Shown here piece after piece: positions 59,104 to 64,000 of a stretch of DNA of 64,000 nt (position 1 is the stretch's first letter; every line of letters begins with the position of its first letter). The notes beneath the pieces are model-generated. The model had not been told where the DNA came from and did not search any database. It was given only the letters and a program-made list of their open reading frames with translations. The DNA is from Flavobacterium denitrificans DSM 15936. Lineage in GTDB: Bacteria > Bacteroidota > Bacteroidia > Flavobacteriales > Flavobacteriaceae. Where the stretch lies: positions 483,191 through 547,190 of the forward strand of contig NZ_KE384378.1 of the NCBI RefSeq assembly GCF_000425445.1, in the 5' to 3' direction. The position numbers and the translations under genes were made by a program.

Positions 59104-60582
59104 TTAATGATTGTCTTCTATTTCTCTAGTAAAATCAGGTGATTTGCTTCGTAATGCATTTATAATTGTTCTGTGCATCCATATCAAACAACCCACAGAA
59201 ACTAGAAATATGAATATCCATGAACTTGTCCAGAGTCCGGTATAATTGAGGAGATAACCAAAGATTATTGGACCTAAAAATCCACCTAGACCGCCAATCA
59301 AGCCAACCATTCCTCCCACAACTCCAACTTCATTGGGAAAATATTCTGGAATATGTTTGTAAACCGCTGCTTTACCAATTCCCCATGAAATTCCAATTAA
59401 CGTTACCAAAATAACATACACCCAAAGATTAGCGCTGAAGTTGATTTGCGTAATTCCTTTTGCTAATAATTCTTTCTTTTTAACTTCTTGATTTTGTTGT
59501 ACGATAATTTCCTGCCAAGATTTTTTTACAGGAAAAACGGTAGATTCACTGTTTATTTCTAAGTCTTTTTTATTATTGATTTGATGTTTTTTTCCGTTGA
59601 CGATTATTTTATCAGCCGCTATTTCTGTTACAGTTCCACTACTTAAAGACATAACTCCGGGTCCTGCAGTAAAGATTTCCATTTTAGGAAACATTAATAA
59701 AAAACTGATTATGATTGAAGACCCTAGAACCCAATACATTACTTTTCGAGCCCCAAATTTATCAGATAGATAACCTCCAAAAGCTCTTATAACCCCTGAG
59801 GGAAGACTAAACATTGTTGCAAACATTCCGCCCATTACTAATGTAGTATTATAGACATTCATAAAATTGGGAAGAAGCCATTGCGAGTAGGCAACAAAAA
59901 AACCGAAGACTAAAAAATAATAGGTTCCAAAGCGCCAAACTCTGACTTTTTTAAGCGGAGACATGAGCTCACTCATAGTTTTTGAAACGCCTTGATTTGT
60001 TTTGTTTTTAGCAAAAACCATAAAAAGAATTCCAATAATAACAAGTGCAAAGGCATAAATAACCGGAAGCATTTTCCAGCCATTAACGGGATTATTTTCC
60101 GATAAATCATTTAGAATAGTTGGCGCAATAAAAGTGGTAATTGCTGCACCAGCATTTCCCATTCCGAAGATTCCTAATGCTCTTCCCTGCCATTCTTTTG
60201 GGTACCAAACTGAGGTATATCCAATCCCGACAGCAAAACTAGTACCTACTAATCCGAAAAAAAAACTGAGGACTGCGAAACTCCAAAACGAATCTGCAAA
60301 AGGCATTAAGAAAAGTGGAATAGAACAAAGCAGAAGCAAAACAGAAAAAATAATTTTACCTCCATACTTGTCGGTTAAAATCCCAATTGGAAGTCTAAAA
60401 ATAGCCCCTGAAAGAATCGGAATTCCTAAAAGCCATCCGATTTCGACAACTGTAAAATTGAAAATTCCTTTATCGGCCAAAAAAGTGATCAAAACTCCAT
60501 TTAATGTCCAACAAGCAAAACACACTGTAAAAGCAAGGGTATTGAGAAATAAAATTCGGTGAGATTGAGATAAATTACTCAT
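59104..60582 (-). CDS. NarK-type MFS transporter (paralogue 2)
   Basis: A 492-residue transporter, very similar to the proteins encoded at 31977 and 60810 (shared starts SQSHRILFLNTLAFTVCFA and GIFGMGNAGAAITTFIAPTI, shared ends). It carries the same insert between TM9 and TM10 (GTVTEIAADKIIVNGKKHQI, then KSWQEIIVQQNQEVKKKELL). First gene of the operon continuing to the small membrane protein at 52669, with an FNR-like site in its promoter. Nitrate/nitrite exchange for the Rieske-linked enzyme is the likely role. Confidence 0.9.
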   Translation of the reverse strand: MSNLSQSHRILFLNTLAFTVCFACWTLNGVLITFLADKGIFNFTVVEIGWLLGIPILSGAIFRLPIGILTDKYGGKIIFSVLLLLCSIPLFLMPFADSFWSFAVLSFFFGLVGTSFAVGIGYTSVWYPKEWQGRALGIFGMGNAGAAITTFIAPTILNDLSENNPVNGWKMLPVIYAFALVIIGILFMVFAKNKTNQGVSKTMSELMSPLKKVRVWRFGTYYFLVFGFFVAYSQWLLPNFMNVYNTTLVMGGMFATMFSLPSGVIRAFGGYLSDKFGARKVMYWVLGSSIIISFLLMFPKMEIFTAGPGVMSLSSGTVTEIAADKIIVNGKKHQINNKKDLEINSESTVFPVKKSWQEIIVQQNQEVKKKELLAKGITQINFSANLWVYVILVTLIGISWGIGKAAVYKHIPEYFPNEVGVVGGMVGLIGGLGGFLGPIIFGYLLNYTGLWTSSWIFIFLVSVGCLIWMHRTIINALRSKSPDFTREIEDNH

Positions 60583-60633
60583 AAAATATAGATTACTTGA
60601 ATATCACATAGAAATTATTCTGTGTTATACCAG

Positions 60634-60680
60634 CAAAATTATAGACTCAAATCTTCATTTTATATGACATATATCATATA
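60634..60680 (-). promoter_or_regulatory. Promoter with CRP/FNR-like operator for the second nitrate cluster
   Basis: Minus-strand -7 box TAATTTTG at 60641-60634. Upstream is TATATGACATATATCATATA (60661-60680), a TATATGA-N6-TCATATA palindrome with Crp/Fnr-type TGA-N6-TCA spacing. Its centre lies about 41-42 bp before the expected transcription start, the class II activator position. No TAMGTA palindrome here. Confidence 0.6.
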
Positions 60681-60734
60681 AAAGACAATTATATCTTATT
60701 TAAAAAAATACTGAAAAATTAAAGTTTAAAACAT

Positions 60735-60773
60735 AAAAAAGCCTTTTTCTCATTTTAAAGAAAAAGGCTTTTA
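60735..60773. terminator. Bidirectional terminator between two narK genes
   Basis: AAAAGCCTTTTTCT (60737-60750) pairs perfectly with AGAAAAAGGCTTTT (60759-60772), with A- and T-runs on either side. It ends the 60810-62282 minus-strand gene and insulates the next promoter. Confidence 0.85.
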
Positions 60774-60809
60774 AGTATAACTTTTTAATGCGTTTTATTT
60801 ACATCAATT

Positions 60810-62282
60810 TTAATGTTTTCGATCCATGTCTTTTGCATATTCTGGTGATTTCTCTTTCATCAATTTCACGACAACGCGATGCATCCAGATTAAACAAATA
60901 ATTGAAATTGCCAAAATGAACATCCAGGAACTTGTCCAGAAACCTGTTGTACTCAAAAGATACCCGAAGATAATTGGTCCAAAAAAACCGCCTAAACCAC
61001 CCAGCATTCCAACCATTCCTCCAACAACTCCAACTTCATTTGGGAAGTAATCTGGAATATGTTTGTAAACTGCTGCAGAACCAATTCCCCAAGCAGAACC
61101 AATAAGAATAACTAATACCAAATAAATCCACATATTGGCTTCAAAATGAATTTGTGTAATTCCCTCTGCCAATAAATCTTTCTTTTGAACTTGTTGATTT
61201 TGTTTTACAACTACTTCCTGCCATGATGTTTTTGAAGGCAGAAATTTGCTATGTTTGGCATTTTTATCCTCTTGCGTTATCGGATAGGTTTTATCACCAA
61301 TCACAACTTTATCTGCTGAAACTTCCGTAACTGTCCCTGCTTTTGCAGCAGTAATTCCAGAACCAGAAGTTGTAATATCCATTTTAGGAAACATCAATAA
61401 AAAGCTTAGAACAACCGATGAGCTCAAAACCCAATACATAACTTTTCTCGCCCCGAATCGATCTGATAAAAATCCGCCATAGGCTCTGATTACTCCAGAT
61501 GGCAAACTAAATATGGCGGCGAAGATTCCGCCCATAACCAAAGTTGTATGATAGACATTCAAGAAATTAGGGAGCAACCATTGTGAGAAAGTTACAAACG
61601 AGCCGAAAACCAGAAAGTAATATAATCCGAAACGCCAAACTCTAACACTTTTTAATGGTTTGAAAACCTGTTTTAAAGTTTTGGGAGCCGCTTCAATTTT
61701 TTTATTTTTCGTAAAAATCAGAAAGACAATTCCCATTGTCAGCAAAACACTTGCGTAGATAACAGGAAGTAATTTCCAACCGTTTTCAGGATCGCTTTCT
61801 GAAAATTTTGTCAATAAAGACGGAGCTAGAAAAGTAGTCAGTGCGGCGCCAGAATTTCCCATTCCGAAAATCCCTAACGCTGTTCCCTGCCACTCTTTTG
61901 GATAAAATAGTGAAGTATATCCGACGCCAATTGCAAAACTAGTTCCTACCATTCCAAACAAAAAACTCAAAATGGCAAACGTCCAGAAATTATAAGCAAA
62001 AGGCAACAAAAACAAAGGAATTGAACTTAAGATTAATAAACAGGAAAAAACAGGTTTTCCACCAAATTTATCGGTCAGAATTCCCATTGGCAATCGCATT
62101 ACCGAGCCTGTTAAAACTGGGATTCCGAGCAACCATCCAATTTCGACGACACTCCATTCGAAAATACCTCGGTCGTTTAAAAAAGTTACCAATACCCCAT
62201 TGAGCGTCCAACAGGCAAAACAGATTATAAAGGCTAACGTATTAAAAAAAAGAATGCGATGTGATTGGGAAAGGTCTGACAT
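60810..62282 (-). CDS. NarK-type MFS transporter (paralogue 3)
   Basis: A 490-residue transporter of the same subgroup as those at 31977 and 59104. Signature GIFGMGNSGAALTTFLAPSL, motif A-like LTDKFGGKPVFSCL and SDRFGARKVMYW, Gly-rich helix GVVGGMVGMLGGLGGFFGPI. The TM9-TM10 insert is present (GTVTEVSADKVVIGDKTYPI, then TSWQEVVVKQNQQVQKKDLL). It is a single-gene unit with a terminator behind it; I found no clear TAnnTTTG box or operator within 150 bp upstream. A recent tandem duplication with the next gene is likely. Confidence 0.9.
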   Translation of the reverse strand: MSDLSQSHRILFFNTLAFIICFACWTLNGVLVTFLNDRGIFEWSVVEIGWLLGIPVLTGSVMRLPMGILTDKFGGKPVFSCLLILSSIPLFLLPFAYNFWTFAILSFLFGMVGTSFAIGVGYTSLFYPKEWQGTALGIFGMGNSGAALTTFLAPSLLTKFSESDPENGWKLLPVIYASVLLTMGIVFLIFTKNKKIEAAPKTLKQVFKPLKSVRVWRFGLYYFLVFGSFVTFSQWLLPNFLNVYHTTLVMGGIFAAIFSLPSGVIRAYGGFLSDRFGARKVMYWVLSSSVVLSFLLMFPKMDITTSGSGITAAKAGTVTEVSADKVVIGDKTYPITQEDKNAKHSKFLPSKTSWQEVVVKQNQQVQKKDLLAEGITQIHFEANMWIYLVLVILIGSAWGIGSAAVYKHIPDYFPNEVGVVGGMVGMLGGLGGFFGPIIFGYLLSTTGFWTSSWMFILAISIICLIWMHRVVVKLMKEKSPEYAKDMDRKH

Positions 62283-62710
62283 AGAAAAATAGTGTTAGAA
62301 TTGTTACTTAAAAATTTAACCTATAAATCAATACTTCGGAAAACAAGTTACCGTTGTTTTCTGGTAAAAAACTAAAATTAGGAAAAAATTGATTAAAACA
62401 CTAATAATAAATCAGATAACTGACAAAAGGTAATTATAAAATAACATTTCCTAGTTATTATAAATTGATATTAAAACCATTTTCAAGAAGTTTTGAAGCT
62501 GTTTTTCATTCCGTTACGAACTTTTAGAAACAAAAAAATCAAAAAATCAAATGTAAAATACTACAATTTCATCTTTTTAATGAAATCCTTTTAACATTTT
62601 CACGCTTTTACAAAAACAACACAAAACATTGAAAAACAGCAATTTACACAATAAACTATATTCCAAAAAAGGAAAATAACAAGAGTTTTTCAAAAATAAT
62701 CGTCAATTTT
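62283..62710. other. AT-rich intergenic stretch without recognised features
   Basis: About 430 bp between the divergent narK paralogue and the SusC leader promoter. It is rich in A/T with some weak dyads (for example GAAAACAAGTTACCGTTGTTTTC near 62338, about 9 bp per arm) but has no coding frame, tRNA or clear promoter box for the minus-strand gene. Confidence 0.5.
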
Positions 62711-62741
62711 TTTGGTTTTTATTATATTAAAATTAACTTTG
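62711..62741 (+). promoter_or_regulatory. Consensus promoter of the SusC-type gene
   Basis: TTTG at 62711-62714, 19 nt, then TAACTTTG at 62734-62741: a full match to the Bacteroidota consensus. Directly after it lies TCTATAGGATTAGTAGAG (62742-62759), an imperfect dyad at the expected start of transcription that could hold a repressor. A second TATATTTG box is at 62768-62775. The mRNA leader before the SusC ATG would be about 480 nt. Confidence 0.75.
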
Positions 62742-63067
62742 TCTATAGGATTAGTAGAGTTTAAAATTATATTTGAAACTAAAAACACTATATTTTGAAA
62801 ACAACCGAAAGCATATCGTATTACATTCTTCCTAAAAAATATACCTATAACAATTGTTGTTATATGTGCTTCTGTTGTTAATTCCTAACAATTACATATT
62901 CGTTTTACAGATTGATTTCTACATCTAAAAAACGAAATCTAAATTTAACCTCAAGATTATTTTACTGAAAATACAACGATCTGATTGTTGCTTAACCAGC
63001 GGCAAAAGGTTTTTGATTATAACTATATTTTTAAAAAGAAAATGACTAACAACTAAAAAAAATCAAG

Positions 63068-63100
63068 ATGAAAAATATGCAAAGCTGTTGCTGTAAATAA
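63068..63100 (+). CDS. Polycysteine leader peptide MKNMQSCCCK
   Basis: ATG at 63068, ten codons and TAA at 63098-63100: Met-Lys-Asn-Met-Gln-Ser-Cys-Cys-Cys-Lys. Three consecutive Cys codons (TGT TGC TGT) in a ten-residue frame, 133 nt before a SusC gene and inside a long leader, are very unlikely by chance. The second Met could also start it. Peptides with runs of one amino acid are the sensing part of attenuators, and polycysteine upstream frames are known to sense Cys-tRNA in mycobacteria. Here it would sense cysteine supply. Confidence 0.65.
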   Translation: MKNMQSCCCK

Positions 63101-63138
63101 AAAAAGCCATTTCTGCGGCAACAGAAATGGCGAGGCTT
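63085..63138 (+). promoter_or_regulatory. Attenuator-like competing hairpins after the leader peptide
   Basis: Structure 1: GCCATTTCTG (63106-63115) with CAGAAATGGC (63122-63131), perfect 10 bp, 6-nt loop. Structure 2: CTGTTGCTG, the Cys codons at 63085-63093, with CGGCAACAG (63116-63124), 9 bp with one G-T pair. They share CAG at 63122-63124, so cannot coexist. A third option is AAGCC (63104-63108) with GGCTT (63134-63138). A ribosome stalled on the Cys codons would block structure 2. No U-run follows, so this is not a classical intrinsic terminator. Confidence 0.6.
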
Positions 63139-63159
63139 AAAGAACATTTATCACTAAAT

Positions 63160-63206
63160 CAAGGACATTATTAGAGGGTTGAAAATTCAACGCTCAGGGC
63201 GCCTTG
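63160..63206 (+). promoter_or_regulatory. Second structured element in the SusC leader
   Basis: CAAGG (63160-63164) pairs with CCTTG (63202-63206), enclosing a strong hairpin GAG-g-GTTGAA (63174-63183) with TTCAAC-g-CTC (63186-63195). It ends 26 nt before the SusC ATG, close enough to affect ribosome access. Confidence 0.5.
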
Positions 63207-63232
63207 TTAATTACTTAAACCATTACAAAGAA

Positions 63233-64000
63233 ATGAAAAATAATTTAAAGATATACTCTATATTATTTCTCCTGCTTCTGACGGCGGGAATTAATGCTCA
63301 AAATACAACTCCCCTCATTCAATCAAAACTTGACGGAACCGTGGTTGATGATGTTACAAATCAACCCATTATAGGCGCATCAGTAATTATTAAAGGTACA
63401 ACTCACGGAGTCCAGACTGATGCCGAAGGAAAATTTTATTTTCAAACAGGCCAAAAATTTCCTTATACTTTGATTGTATCCTACATAGGTTATAAAAAAG
63501 CCGAAGTTGTTGTAGATAAAAATCCTGTTATCATCAACTTAAAAGAAGAGCGTCAAGAATTAGACGAGCTTGTAGTTGTTGGATACGGATCTCAGAAAAG
63601 AAAAGATATTACAGGTTCTGTAGCATCTGTTCCAAAAGCCAATTTATCGCAAGTAACCTCATCGGCAGACAACCTGCTTCGCGGCGCCATTCCGGGTGTG
63701 GTAGTTACGCAAAGTTCAGGTCGTCCGGGAGCATCATCAAGTGTGCGCATTCGTGGAGGAAACTCAATTACTGCAGGTAATGAGCCCCTTTACGTATTAG
63801 ACGGTGTTTTAATTTATAATGACAATAATAATGGAACTGCCGGCGTGGCTTATGCGGGAGCATCAGTAAACGTACTTTCGACAATAAATCCAGCTGATAT
63901 TGAATCTATTGAAGTGTTGAAAGATGCCTCTGCTACTGCAATTTACGGATCAAGGGGTGCAAATGGAGTTGTCATTATTACGACAAAAAAGGGAACAAAA
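63233..64000 (+). CDS. SusC/RagA-type TonB-dependent receptor (3' truncated)
   Basis: The first 256 residues of an outer-membrane receptor that continues beyond the window. Signal peptide MKNNLKIYSILFLLLLTAGI ending near INAQ. A CarboxypepD_reg-like domain follows (VVDDVTNQPIIGASVIIKGT, GVQTDAEGKFYF), then the SusC start signature ELDELVVVGYGSQKRKDITG and a plug domain (NLLRGAIPGVVVTQSSGRPG, SVRIRGGNSI, PLYVLDGVLI, SIEVLKDASATAIYGSRGAN). SusC proteins with a SusD partner import glycans, peptides or other oligomers. The cysteine-type leader suggests a sulfur-linked substrate. No frameshift seen. Confidence 0.93.
   Translation, partial: MKNNLKIYSILFLLLLTAGINAQNTTPLIQSKLDGTVVDDVTNQPIIGASVIIKGTTHGVQTDAEGKFYFQTGQKFPYTLIVSYIGYKKAEVVVDKNPVIINLKEERQELDELVVVGYGSQKRKDITGSVASVPKANLSQVTSSADNLLRGAIPGVVVTQSSGRPGASSSVRIRGGNSITAGNEPLYVLDGVLIYNDNNNGTAGVAYAGASVNVLSTINPADIESIEVLKDASATAIYGSRGANGVVIITTKKGTK

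Noticed and set aside
63106..63138. Classical rho-independent terminator after the polycysteine leader
   Set aside because: The 10-bp stem is followed by GAGGCTTAAAG, not by a U-run, so termination would need another mechanism.

Overview
The window looks like a Flavobacterium-type chromosome (Bacteroidota): AT-rich DNA, promoters of the TTTG-N19-TAnnTTTG type instead of classical -35/-10 boxes, few Shine-Dalgarno sequences, a SusC-type receptor, and many close matches to flavobacterial families. Genus is an inference from gene content, not from a marker gene. LAYOUT. (1) 1-12.7 kb: right end of a siphovirus-like prophage. Small genes come first, including a DUF2335 membrane protein and a lipoprotein, then a strongly structured, apparently pseudoknotted intergenic RNA candidate (2376-2510). 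Tape measure, distal tail with two Fn3 domains and a further tail protein follow, and a convergent tyrosine integrase ends the element next to a tRNA-Arg/Pro/Ser cluster. (2) 13-25 kb: housekeeping and stress genes (thiolase, NlpC/P60 peptidase, ParS/RES toxin-antitoxin pair, AraC regulator divergent from an aldo/keto reductase, MdaB/YgiN-like pair, methyltransferase, LysR regulator, DUF2130 protein, META lipoprotein). The gaps are packed with short hairpin-forming repeats. (3) 25-44 kb: nitrate/nitrite assimilation: NirB, NirD, DUF4202 protein, a PilJ-domain histidine kinase with a NarL/FixJ-type response regulator, a NarK transporter, a porin, then (after small genes and a RelE/ParE-like pair) an Fnr-like regulator divergent from a fused NADH-dependent nitrate reductase and a rubredoxin-domain protein. 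(4) 45-52.5 kb, minus strand: molybdenum cofactor genes (moeA, mobA, moaD, a moeB-like gene, moaE, a moaC-moaB fusion, moaA), the siroheme gene cobA and a TSUP exporter. (5) 52.6-62.3 kb, minus strand: a second molybdo-oxidoreductase system (catalytic subunit, four-cluster ferredoxin, Tat-anchored Rieske protein, cytochrome b-like membrane protein, small membrane protein) with three more NarK-type transporters. (6) 62.3-64 kb: a long structured leader with a MKNMQSCCCK leader peptide ahead of a SusC/TonB receptor that runs off the window. HOW IT FITS TOGETHER. NarK proteins bring in nitrate; the fused NasA/NasC-type enzyme reduces it with NADH; NirBD reduces nitrite to ammonium using siroheme made via CobA; the Moco genes serve both molybdoenzymes. 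A 16-bp palindrome TAMGTA-N4-TACKTA abuts the -7 box of nirB, narK, narB and moeA in the same geometry and probably defines a nitrate regulon. The second cluster instead carries a CRP/FNR-like site near -41.5. The most notable observations are this operator, the polycysteine leader with competing structures before SusC, the pseudoknotted prophage RNA candidate, and a four-copy dispersed repeat with 17-bp terminal inverted repeats. No search or folding program was run; family names rest on motifs read by eye.
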